From the NCBI GenBank assembly GCA_024710445.1, contig JANJUT010000031.1, forward strand, positions 1-13,603: a stretch of DNA of 13,603 bases, in the 5' to 3' direction. The position numbers and the translations under genes were made by a program. The notes beneath the pieces are model-generated. The model saw only the letters and a list, made by a program, of their open reading frames with translations. It did not search any database and had not been told where the DNA came from. Origin of the DNA: Thiobacillus sp. (GTDB lineage Bacteria; Pseudomonadota; Gammaproteobacteria; Burkholderiales; Thiobacillaceae). Positions 1-6,224 of this stretch are shown here, in pieces. Numbering within the stretch: position 1 is the first letter of the stretch; the number at the start of each line of letters is the position of its first letter.

Positions 1-93
1 TGGGGCGGGATGCTTCTGCTGCATGGTGAAAAAATCGGGTGAGAACTGACTGGGCGAACCGGCCAGCCAGGGCCAGTTCTGGCTCAGACTCCT

Positions 94-1236
94 TCAGCCC
101 ACAATATTTTCCTGGAACTGCAGCTGGATTTCGTCGATCAGGCTGCGGTTTTCGATGAGCGCATTGACGCAGTGCGCATCCAGCTTTTTGCCTGCCAGCT
201 TGCGCAACAGATCGAATGCATCGTCGTTGCTCCATGCGGGCTTGTAGGGTCGGCGACTGGTGAGTGCGTCGAAAATATCGGCCACCGCGACGATGCGCGC
301 CTCGACAGGAATATCCTCGCCAGAACGCCCATCCGGATAGCCCGAGCCATCGACTGACTCGTGATGAAACAGGGCGATATTGCGCAGGATATTGCTTCCC
401 TGCACTGCCCCCATGTCGAAGTGCAACAGCATCCTGTCGATGATTTCCCGCCCACGGGCCGGATGCGTCCGCATCAACGCTTCCTCTTCCGCGTCGAGCT
501 TGCCGGGCTTTAACAGAACCCGGTCCGGGATGGCAATTTTTCCAATGTCATGCAGCGGGGAAAAGATGAATATCTTCTCGATGTATTCGTCGGTCAATCC
601 GTAGCGCTCGGCAACCGACTGGGCAATGATGCGGGCGAATCGCGACATGCGGTCAAGGTGCGACCCGGTTTCCCCATCCCGCGCGTGAGTCAGGTCGCGT
701 GCCGTTTTTACCGTGGCAAGCAGGGTATGCAGGGTGGTCAGGTCGTTGATGATGGTGAGCGCGATCAGATGCCCGAATGGATCGATCTGGCCCAGCACTT
801 CCTCGGCAAAACAATCCGGCTCGTGTGAATTGAAAAACAGAAAGCCAAACAGATGTCCATTCTGATACATGGGCATGGTGTAGCTGGCGCGATAGCCTTT
901 GGCGGCAATGCGCCTGGCATGTTCTCGCGGGCTGTTGGCGAAAATGGCCAGATCGTTCACCACGCGCGGCCGGCCGAGCTCGATGATTTCGCTCAGGGTC
1001 AACGTATCCGACAGCCTGGCCGTGTAATGCGTGAGTGGAACATTTTGCTCGCCGGTCTGCAGAAAGGTCTGGAGCGTGTCCGTTCCGGGGTCGTAGACCG
1101 CTGCGGCAATATGCCGGATAAAAGCAAAGCGCTCCCGCAACGCGGCATGGATCGTCTGCACCTTGTCCTCGAGGCTGACGTTCTGGTCGAGCGAGCCCAG
1201 TCGATCTTCATGATCGAACATGGTTGGTGTGTTCAT
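94..1236 (-). CDS. GAF domain / HD-GYP cyclic-di-GMP phosphodiesterase
   Basis: 380 aa. The C-terminal half is a complete HD-GYP domain, the class that hydrolyses cyclic di-GMP at a metal centre. Visible motifs are E189-x3-H193, the HD pair H229-D230 in HDIGK, H258-P-x2-G262, H291-H-E293, DGSGYP (296-301) and D320 followed by RPYK at 329-332, so all expected metal ligands are present. The N-terminal part, about residues 23-165, looks like a GAF sensor domain because of its length and its MPMYQNGHLFGFLFFNS strand pattern; its ligand cannot be told. There is no signal peptide or membrane segment, so it should be cytoplasmic. No strong Shine-Dalgarno precedes the ATG at 1236, and an internal Met at residue 6 is an alternative start. 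It lies 114 bp downstream of queD on the same strand, with no functional link apparent. Confidence 0.93.
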   Translation of the reverse strand: MNTPTMFDHEDRLGSLDQNVSLEDKVQTIHAALRERFAFIRHIAAAVYDPGTDTLQTFLQTGEQNVPLTHYTARLSDTLTLSEIIELGRPRVVNDLAIFANSPREHARRIAAKGYRASYTMPMYQNGHLFGFLFFNSHEPDCFAEEVLGQIDPFGHLIALTIINDLTTLHTLLATVKTARDLTHARDGETGSHLDRMSRFARIIAQSVAERYGLTDEYIEKIFIFSPLHDIGKIAIPDRVLLKPGKLDAEEEALMRTHPARGREIIDRMLLHFDMGAVQGSNILRNIALFHHESVDGSGYPDGRSGEDIPVEARIVAVADIFDALTSRRPYKPAWSNDDAFDLLRKLAGKKLDAHCVNALIENRSLIDEIQLQFQENIVG

Positions 1237-1350
1237 TGGTGCATGTCCATTTTGTCCCTGTGACGTGTGCGTACGGTAGTACTGTCGGATATGAAGGGGA
1301 ACAACGACCGGACACGATTCCCGCGCCAGACCCGCGATCCAGTCATGGGA

Positions 1351-1710
1351 TCAGCATTCCCCACGATAGACGCAGCCCGAGTCGTGCGTTTCCATGACTT
1401 TCACCCGGGACAGGTCCGTCAGCTGCGGCTTGAGTCGCTGCCACAGCCCGACCGCCAGATTTTCGCTGGTGGGATTGGCCAGCCCCTCGATATCGTTCAG
1501 ATAGCGATGATCCAGTGCCGCATGGATGGGCTGCCAGGCAATCTGGATCGCCTCAAAATCAAGCACCCAGCCCATCGCCGGATCAACCACTCCGCTGAGA
1601 GTGAGCTCGACCTCGAAGGAATGGCCGTGCAGGCGCGAACAGGGATGGCTGTCGGGCAACGCGGGCAGACGCCTGGCGCACTGCAGGTGAAAGATGCGGA
1701 AAATATCCAT
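1351..1710 (-). CDS. queD: QueD-type 6-carboxytetrahydropterin synthase, with one zinc ligand replaced
   Basis: 119 aa, the usual QueD length. QueD converts 7,8-dihydroneopterin triphosphate to 6-carboxytetrahydropterin, an early step towards preQ0 and queuosine. It aligns without gaps to E. coli QueD as I remember it through the N-terminal region. Catalytic Cys24 and zinc ligands H28 and H30 lie in CSRLHGH. The D67-H68 pair is in LDHRYLND, NPTSEN is at 79-84 and E107 is in METHDSGCVYRG. The striking change is at residue 13: the family has a zinc-binding His (AAHRLP) and this protein reads CARRLP, so His is Arg. I checked the codon (AGG) directly. Either this is a divergent or inactive paralogue, or another residue completes the zinc site. 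It is divergent from the rhodanese gene across 106 bp. No other queuosine gene is in the window. Confidence 0.85.
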   Translation of the reverse strand: MDIFRIFHLQCARRLPALPDSHPCSRLHGHSFEVELTLSGVVDPAMGWVLDFEAIQIAWQPIHAALDHRYLNDIEGLANPTSENLAVGLWQRLKPQLTDLSRVKVMETHDSGCVYRGEC

Positions 1711-1816
1711 GCGGCATTTTCGCGCAAGTCGGCGGCGCTGGCTACGCCATAAGCACGCTACACAGCACGAGTATCCACAGATACACTACGGGCTATCCCG
1801 TTTCCCCGGAGCCGCC

Positions 1817-2248
1817 ATGTCGGTGCCACGATTATCCGTTGCGATTATTGCCGTCTTCATGCTGATGCTGAATGCGTGCACCAAAGACGGCGATTCCACG
1901 CTGAGCGCACCTGACGCCTACGCCATGGTTCAATCCGGCGAACTCACCCTGATCGATGTCCAGCGGCCTGACGAGTGGAAGAAGACCGGCATCGCCCTGG
2001 GTGCGCTGCACATCGACATGTCCAGCACGCAGGGCGAGGCGGGCTTTATCCGTCAGGTCAGCGACAAGGTCCATGGCGACAAGAACGCACCCATCGGGCT
2101 CATCAGCCAGGCGGGAAACCGTTCGGAGAATGCGCGCCAAACGCTTCACGCCGCCGGCTTCACCCAGGTCTACAACATCAAGGAAGGCATGGACGGCAGC
2201 AGCGCCGGGCCAGGCTGGATTGCCCACAAACTGCCGGTCAAGCCATAA
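1817..2248 (+). CDS. Rhodanese-fold lipoprotein lacking the catalytic cysteine
   Basis: 143 aa from the ATG at 1817, preceded by CCGGAG five bases upstream. The frame is open further upstream, but that region has no ribosome site and would bury the signal peptide. Residues 6-20 are a hydrophobic signal ending in the lipobox LNAC with Cys21. The +2 residue is Thr, not Asp, which favours the outer membrane. The rest is a single rhodanese domain: LIDVQRPDEW (45-54), the active loop ISQAGNRS (96-103) and GFTQVYNIKEGMDG (114-127). In active sulfurtransferases the loop reads CxxGxRS; here the Cys position is Ser97 (codon AGC). It therefore probably cannot form a persulfide and may serve binding or structure instead. 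It converges with the rubredoxin reductase gene, leaving only 27 bp between the stops. Confidence 0.88.
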   Translation: MSVPRLSVAIIAVFMLMLNACTKDGDSTLSAPDAYAMVQSGELTLIDVQRPDEWKKTGIALGALHIDMSSTQGEAGFIRQVSDKVHGDKNAPIGLISQAGNRSENARQTLHAAGFTQVYNIKEGMDGSSAGPGWIAHKLPVKP

Positions 2249-2275
2249 AACAGGCCTCGGCGCCGATAGACGAAA

Positions 2276-3412
2276 TCAGGCAGCCAGTTCCTTCACCAGC
2301 GTGGCACGACGGCCGGTTTCGCTGCCGGTGAGCGCAAAGCCCTGCAGCACGCCGTTTTCGTCCACATGCAGCGCACAGATGCCGGTGTCGTTGCATTCCA
2401 CTTTCCAGCCGCCGCTCGCGCCCATTCTGGGTGGCAAGACTGCCACCGGGTGCGCGGGGGTTTTGACCATGACCGGCATGGGCGGGTAAATCACCGGGGT
2501 CGGGGTTCCGGTCAGGGTGGCGGCCAGTGCACGCGCCTGCACCATCAAGGGCTGAACGTAGGGCAGATTAAGCCCCTCGACTTCCGCGCAATCGCCCATG
2601 GCGTAGACATTCGGCGCCCCGGTTTCGAGCAGGCGACTGGTCTGGATGCCGCGCCCGACTGCAATGCCCGCCGCCTGAGCCAACTGGATGCGCGGCCGCA
2701 AGCCGATCGCCGACAGGACGACATCGGTTGCAATCGTCGCGCCGTCATCGAGCACCACCTGATAGCCCTCGCTGGCCGACTCGACCCGCCTGGCGGTATG
2801 CCCGAAATGCCAGTTCACGCCCAGCGCGGCCAGTCCGTCCGCCAGGCGCTGGCCGGCCTCGACCGGTATCAACCGTTCCAGCGGCCAGTCCCCGAGATGC
2901 ACCACATCAACCGCAAATCCGGCATGCGCCAGATCGTTGGCGAACTCGCAGCCGATCAAGCCACCGCCCAGCACCGTGATACGTTTCTTGCCATCGATGG
3001 CTTTCCGAAAGGCTGCATAATCGGTCAGATCATTCACCGCCAGCACCGCCGCCGCACCGTCCCCGCTGAGTCCGTGCGGAATCGGATCGGCGCCCAGCGC
3101 AAGAATCAGGGCGCTATACGCCAGTTCGCCGTTATCCATGTGCACACGCTGTGCAGCCGTATCAATTGCATGCACCCGCGTATGCGCCAGGACAGTGGCA
3201 TTCAGGTCGGCCGCCAGCTTCTCGGCGCTGGCACTTGCCAGATCCGCTGCCGTTTTTTTGGCTGCAAGCGCGTTCGACAGATTGGGCTTGGCATAAAACG
3301 CACCGTCGTCCGCGGTCACGAGCGTGATCGGCGTGGTGCGGTCACGCTTGCGCAACTCCTTGAGCAAGGTGTATCCGGCAAGGCCGGAACCTACAATGAC
3401 GATGGGGTGCAT
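2276..3412 (-). CDS. rubB: NAD(P)H-dependent rubredoxin reductase (FAD flavoprotein)
   Basis: 378 aa, typical for the RubB type of rubredoxin reductase, which passes electrons from NAD(P)H through FAD to rubredoxin. It has two Rossmann folds. FAD binding is shown by GSGLAG (8-13) and YAMGDCAEVEG (270-280), and NAD(P)H binding by GGGLIG (149-154). LALGADP (104-110) and SAIGLRP (234-240) are the usual linking motifs. The C-terminal 60 residues match the rubredoxin-binding domain of this subfamily. AAGGAG lies six bases before the ATG. It is the last gene of the rubrerythrin-rubredoxin-reductase operon and sits just after an intrinsic terminator-like hairpin, so its expression is probably set below that of rubredoxin. 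Ferredoxin and nitrite reductase subunits share the fold, but the adjacent rubredoxin gene makes this assignment firm. Confidence 0.93.
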   Translation of the reverse strand: MHPIVIVGSGLAGYTLLKELRKRDRTTPITLVTADDGAFYAKPNLSNALAAKKTAADLASASAEKLAADLNATVLAHTRVHAIDTAAQRVHMDNGELAYSALILALGADPIPHGLSGDGAAAVLAVNDLTDYAAFRKAIDGKKRITVLGGGLIGCEFANDLAHAGFAVDVVHLGDWPLERLIPVEAGQRLADGLAALGVNWHFGHTARRVESASEGYQVVLDDGATIATDVVLSAIGLRPRIQLAQAAGIAVGRGIQTSRLLETGAPNVYAMGDCAEVEGLNLPYVQPLMVQARALAATLTGTPTPVIYPPMPVMVKTPAHPVAVLPPRMGASGGWKVECNDTGICALHVDENGVLQGFALTGSETGRRATLVKELAA

Positions 3413-3425
3413 ACAGGGCTCCTTG

Positions 3426-3454
3426 AAAAAAATCGGCGCACCCCTGGTGCGCCG
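3426..3454 (-). terminator. Intrinsic terminator or attenuator between rubredoxin and its reductase
   Basis: Read on the minus strand, a perfect 9-bp stem CGGCGCACC / GGTGCGCCG closes a three-base loop AGG and is followed by A and seven T. This is a textbook rho-independent terminator. It lies after the rubredoxin stop and directly before the ribosome site AAGGAG of the reductase. Because the reductase is co-directional with no obvious promoter of its own, it probably acts as a partial terminator that lowers reductase transcript relative to rubredoxin and rubrerythrin. Confidence 0.85.
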
Positions 3455-3472
3455 GCGGTAAGTCGGGAACGA

Positions 3473-3643
3473 TCAGGCCGCGATTTCAACCATCTCGAAA
3501 TCCATCTTCGATACGCCGCAGTCAGGACACTCCCAGCTTTCCGGCACATCCTCCCAGCGGGTGCCGGGTGCGATGCCGTGATCCGGATCGCCCTTGGTCT
3601 CGTCATATTCATATCCGCACACAATACATTGCCATGTTTTCAT
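3473..3643 (-). CDS. rubA: Rubredoxin
   Basis: 56 aa, standard rubredoxin size. One iron is held by four cysteines in two knuckles: C6-x2-C9 (CIVCGY) and C39-x2-C42 (CPDCGVSK). The family motifs [20 protein letters not shown] and W37 are present. I chose the ATG at 3643, not the upstream one at 3685, because AAAGGA stands six to eight bases before it and the extra 14 residues do not resemble any rubredoxin. It is a small cytoplasmic electron carrier. Here it most likely takes electrons from the reductase downstream and passes them to the rubrerythrin encoded 42 bp upstream, which lacks its own rubredoxin domain. It could also serve other oxidoreductases. Confidence 0.96.
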   Translation of the reverse strand: MKTWQCIVCGYEYDETKGDPDHGIAPGTRWEDVPESWECPDCGVSKMDFEMVEIAA

Positions 3644-3685
3644 CGTGATTCCTTTCAATGCGTTCAATTTGGTTTGAGTATTCAA

Positions 3686-4159
3686 TCAGGCTGCAATCGC
3701 GTCTTTTTGCGCCTGGTAGTGCCTGGCGTGCTTCTCTTCCACCTTGGCCAGCGCGGCAAAACGCTTGGCGGCCTTTTCCAGCACGCCCCTGAACATTTCG
3801 GCATGCTCTTTCGACTCGGCAATCTGCTCGTCGATTTCGGCGACAGCCGCATCGTGACCTTCCTGCATCGCTTCGTGGCGGAATTTCGGGTACATCTCGG
3901 TGTACTCGTGGGTTTCGCCGTCGATCGCGTATTGCAGGCACTTGGCCGGCGTCATGGTCTCGTCGGCGAACAGCAGTTCGGCGTGGCCAAACGCGTGCAG
4001 CATTTCCTGCGCCGCGGTGTCCTCGAACACCCTGGCCGTGGCTTCGTCGCCGGCCTTGCGGCACTGGCGGGCAAACCACATGTATTTGATATGAGCCATC
4101 GACTCGCCGGCGAAGGCGGCTTCAAGGTTCTGGATGGTTGGGGATTTCGTGTTCTGCAT
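3686..4159 (-). CDS. Rubrerythrin, diiron peroxidase without C-terminal rubredoxin domain
   Basis: 157 aa, an all-helical ferritin-like protein. Diiron ligands are visible as E19 (FAGESMAH), E52-x2-H55 (QEMLHAF), E82 and E85 (GETHEYTEMYP) and E141-x2-H144 (AKVEEKHARHY). Rubrerythrins reduce hydrogen peroxide to water in the cytoplasm with electrons from rubredoxin. Classical ones end in a CxxCG rubredoxin domain; this one stops after the helical bundle, and a separate rubredoxin gene follows 42 bp downstream. Relative to short rubrerythrins as I recall them, about 15 extra residues lie between the third and fourth ligand helices. AGGAGC lies seven bases before the ATG. It is the first gene of the operon, with a palindrome and a promoter candidate upstream. 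Sulerythrin-like diiron proteins are the nearest alternative. Confidence 0.93.
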   Translation of the reverse strand: MQNTKSPTIQNLEAAFAGESMAHIKYMWFARQCRKAGDEATARVFEDTAAQEMLHAFGHAELLFADETMTPAKCLQYAIDGETHEYTEMYPKFRHEAMQEGHDAAVAEIDEQIAESKEHAEMFRGVLEKAAKRFAALAKVEEKHARHYQAQKDAIAA

Positions 4160-4207
4160 ATCTGGCTCCTGTCTGGTTAATGTTCTGAATCAATCGAAAC
4201 TTGAGAC

Positions 4208-4237
4208 ATGATAGACACACTCAATATATCGATCCAA
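4208..4237 (-). promoter_or_regulatory. Candidate sigma70 promoter of the rubrerythrin operon
   Basis: On the minus strand TTGGAT (4232-4237) and TATCAT (4208-4213) are separated by 18 bases. The -10 lies about 50 bases before the rubrerythrin ATG. The match is moderate and found by eye only. Confidence 0.35.
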
Positions 4238-4256
4238 CGGATAGTCTTGATAGGTT

Positions 4257-4275
4257 CGATTGACTATATCAATCG
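4257..4275. promoter_or_regulatory. Perfect 7-5-7 palindrome, candidate operator of the peroxide operon
   Basis: CGATTGA-CTATA-TCAATCG is an exact inverted repeat in the divergent region between rubrerythrin and the DUF3617 gene, about 20 bp upstream of the candidate rubrerythrin -35. A further TCAATCG half-site is at 4190-4196, inside the rubrerythrin leader. The position suits an activator of the LysR type, and OxyR would make sense for this operon. The spacing does not fit the E. coli OxyR consensus, so the regulator is unknown. Confidence 0.5.
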
Positions 4276-4334
4276 CTTTTTTCCTTACCGGTGCTGTGCA
4301 ACACTTGCAGCTCAATTCATTTTGGGAGCCCACC

Positions 4335-4766
4335 ATGCGCCGCTTGCCGACCGCCGTCCTGCTTGTCCTGTCCCCTCTTCCTGCCGTCGCAGCGGCACCC
4401 ATCATGCAACCCGGCCTGTACGAGGTTTCCGTGCAAATGGTGATGAAGGGCATGCCGATGCAAATGCCCGCCTCCTCCTTCCGGCACTGCATCACGCCCC
4501 AGGACATTGTCGACGGCAAGGCCTATGCCAGCAGTAAGGACAACAAGGACTGCAAAATCAGCAACCTCAAACAAAGCGGCAACGCGGTCAGCTATGACTT
4601 CGCCTGCGTCATGCAAGGCCACGGCAACATGGTTGGACGCTCCAGCGGAACCAGCCATGCAACCGGCTATGACATGCAGATGACCGGGCGCTTCGTCCCG
4701 GCGATGGAAGGCATGAGTGAATTCAGCCAGAAGATGAGCGCAAAGCGGCTTGGGGCCTGCAAGTAA
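4335..4766 (+). CDS. DUF3617 family secreted protein
   Basis: 143 aa from the ATG at 4335, which has GGGAG six bases upstream. The longer open frame adds residues without a ribosome site and hides the signal peptide. Residues 1-20 form a Sec signal peptide (basic MRRLPT, a hydrophobic core, then AVAA before AP). The mature part starts PGLYEVSVQMVMKGMPMQM, the signature opening of DUF3617 proteins, small periplasmic beta-rich proteins of unknown role in proteobacteria. Four cysteines (52, 73, 91, 142) follow the family pattern HCITPQD, KDCKIS, FACVM and GACK and could pair as two disulfides in the periplasm. The mature protein is unusually rich in Met. It is divergent from rubrerythrin. No function can be assigned. 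Confidence 0.85.
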   Translation: MRRLPTAVLLVLSPLPAVAAAPIMQPGLYEVSVQMVMKGMPMQMPASSFRHCITPQDIVDGKAYASSKDNKDCKISNLKQSGNAVSYDFACVMQGHGNMVGRSSGTSHATGYDMQMTGRFVPAMEGMSEFSQKMSAKRLGACK

Positions 4767-4801
4767 TGCCTGTAAGTAATAAGGGGACAGAGTCCACGAC
4801 T

Positions 4802-4825
4802 GAAAACCGGGCAGCTATTAGCCCG
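4802..4825 (-). terminator. Possible intrinsic terminator downstream of the GIY-YIG gene
   Basis: On the minus strand CGGGC / GCCCG with an eight-base loop (TAATAGCT) is followed by GTTTTC. The stem is short and the T run is only four, and it lies about 220 bp past the nuclease stop. It is the best terminator candidate for the Fic-helicase-nuclease unit. Confidence 0.3.
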
Positions 4826-4882
4826 AAATCACGGCTCCCTGATTGAGGAACCAGCAGGCTCCTTTTTAGCGGCCGCCCGGTT
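4805..4882. repeat. Long-armed inverted repeat in the island junction
   Basis: AACCGGGC (4805-4812) and GCCCGGTT (4875-4882) are perfect reverse complements 62 bases apart, extendable by two bases with one mismatch. GGCTCC occurs twice inside as a direct repeat. The right arm abuts a GCGGCCGC palindrome at 4869-4876. It could be a structured RNA or the trace of a lost element; I do not recognise it as either. Confidence 0.4.
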
Positions 4883-4908
4883 CTGAAGGTACATTTATCG
4901 CTGCCCGA

Positions 4909-4989
4909 TCAATAGCGGAAGTGCATGCCGATAAACGCATCCGGCTCTTCCTCGGCCGTTGCGGCCAGCAGTTCATCGCCCGAAGAACG
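4909..4989 (-). pseudogene. Orphan C-terminal fragment, resembles the end of an outer-membrane protein
   Basis: A 26-codon stretch on the minus strand ends EEEPDAFIGMHFRY followed by a stop. It has no start codon of its own and an in-frame stop lies directly upstream. Alternating residues and a terminal Tyr are the signature of the last beta strand of outer-membrane barrels. I read it as the tail of a gene whose body was removed, possibly when the neighbouring island entered. The parent family is not recognised. Confidence 0.35.
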
Positions 4990-5042
4990 TCAGCCTCAGA
5001 ACGCGAATCTGTCAGAAATAATTCACAAAATTCCGCACGTGT

Positions 5043-6224
5043 TCAGCCAACCAACCGAGCTGTTTTTGGGTCGTAGACCACCTCAGTAATTGACCCATCC
5101 CGAATGCGCTGAACCGCTTCGTCAATCACTTGCAGCGGCACCAGAAACCACTCTCTCGGCTTGACCGGATTCCCGAAGCGGTCTGAGAGGGTCAGGTCGA
5201 GCTGTGCAGCGCCGAATAAGCGATGGAAGATGTTTTCCAGTCTGGTGCGGTTGAGGTTGTGCAGCTTGTAGGTGGCAACTATTTCCACATCAGCCAACAG
5301 GTAGGTGGCATCTTTTTCTGCATTGGCGATACGTGTTTCCACCTTGCCGCCTGTTACCCCGATCTTGTGAATCAGCTCGCGATGCTCGGCGACGAATGGG
5401 TGGCTGGACAGGCTGCGCAGCACATAGATGGTTCCGGTTTCAATGTCGTCCGGCTCAGGCGCATCGCCAAACAGTGGCCCCATGTCCGGATCGGTCAGGC
5501 GGCGGCCGGTGTCGTCCTTGTAGAGCGCCCGCTGCAGCGAGCGACGCAGCAAGTTGCTTTCCGTACCGTTGGCGTAGATAACGCGCAAACGCGCATCGCT
5601 TTCGCCGTTCGGCGCCTTGATGGTTTCGCCGATTTCGGCCACATAGGCAAGCTGTCCGCCAACGATAAAGAAATTCCCGCTGGCAATACTGGCATCGCGG
5701 CCGAAGCGCAGCGTTTTGCGGACGCCGGATTTCAACTCCCGCTCCACCTGCTCGAACAACGGTTGGAATTTGTCGAAATCCGCACACGGCGTGCGGTCGG
5801 CAACTTCCTCCGCCGCACGTTTTTCAACGCTGGAACGCACATGGCGCAGCACGGTGATGTCGTTCTGGTCGGCGGATTCATCGCCAATGCCCAACTCGGC
5901 CAGCAAGGCGTCTTCGTCCAGGTTGTCCACATCGGCCGGAGCTGCTGCTTCACCCGACAGCAGGCCTGGGCCATCCAGACCAGCCAGCAGGGTGTGCGCT
6001 TCCGGCAACTTGCGCAGCTGGTCCAGGCGCACGGCATACAGGCGTTCGAAAATATCGCGATCCTCGCCGTGCAGTGGGGCGCGCCCATGGGCCTGATGGA
6101 AGCGCAGAATGTCCTCGAAGCCCGCGATGATGCGTTCCTCGCGCGGGGTCCGGCTAGCGGCCTTGAGCGGGGCGACTTCTACACCCAGCGCATCCAGCAG
6201 TTCGTCGTCGTCCATCTCAGCCAT
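5043..6224 (-). CDS. GIY-YIG nuclease family protein, last gene of the restriction-like locus
   Basis: 393 aa from the ATG at 6224, which overlaps the helicase stop (ATGGCTGA). The frame runs back to a GTG at 6266, adding 14 Arg-rich residues, and an ATG at 6215 is also possible. Residues 263-365 carry a GIY-YIG fold of the T5orf172 kind: TIYVLRS (Y267), HKIGVT (G289), R298, the metal-binding E330 in RTRLENIF, then REWFLVPL. These enzymes cut DNA as monomers on one metal ion. The N-terminus holds an acidic-Leu motif, DDDELLDALGV (5-15), repeated as DEDALLAELGI (103-113). Between them (residues 27-73) is a helical module with HGRAPLHGEDRDIFERLY that resembles the helicase C-terminus. Overlap with the helicase implies coupled translation and joint work. 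It is the likely DNA-cutting component, but its target is unknown. Confidence 0.85.
   Translation of the reverse strand: MAEMDDDELLDALGVEVAPLKAASRTPREERIIAGFEDILRFHQAHGRAPLHGEDRDIFERLYAVRLDQLRKLPEAHTLLAGLDGPGLLSGEAAAPADVDNLDEDALLAELGIGDESADQNDITVLRHVRSSVEKRAAEEVADRTPCADFDKFQPLFEQVERELKSGVRKTLRFGRDASIASGNFFIVGGQLAYVAEIGETIKAPNGESDARLRVIYANGTESNLLRRSLQRALYKDDTGRRLTDPDMGPLFGDAPEPDDIETGTIYVLRSLSSHPFVAEHRELIHKIGVTGGKVETRIANAEKDATYLLADVEIVATYKLHNLNRTRLENIFHRLFGAAQLDLTLSDRFGNPVKPREWFLVPLQVIDEAVQRIRDGSITEVVYDPKTARLVG

Noticed and set aside
1..93. Open reading on the minus strand past the HD-GYP stop, and short plus-strand tails
   Set aside because: Too short and cut by the window edge. The minus-strand reading (around SPDFFTMQQKHP) looks protein-like but has no start with a ribosome site. 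A 6-bp hairpin AGCCAG/CTGGCT at 65-84 has no T run.
3795..3850. Apparent ExxxH (E115, H119) in rubrerythrin, as if a diiron ligand were shifted
   Set aside because: The true fourth-helix motif is E141-x2-H144 in AKVEEKHARHY, so the site is complete.
2366..4180. A 604-codon open frame on the plus strand
   Set aside because: It is antisense to three well-supported genes (rubredoxin reductase, rubredoxin, rubrerythrin) and shows no family motif. It arises from GC-rich codon use.
4783..4795. GGGGACAGAGTCC, reminiscent of sequence near some transposase-linked repeats
   Set aside because: A single short match from memory, with no transposase, terminal repeats or second copy in the window.
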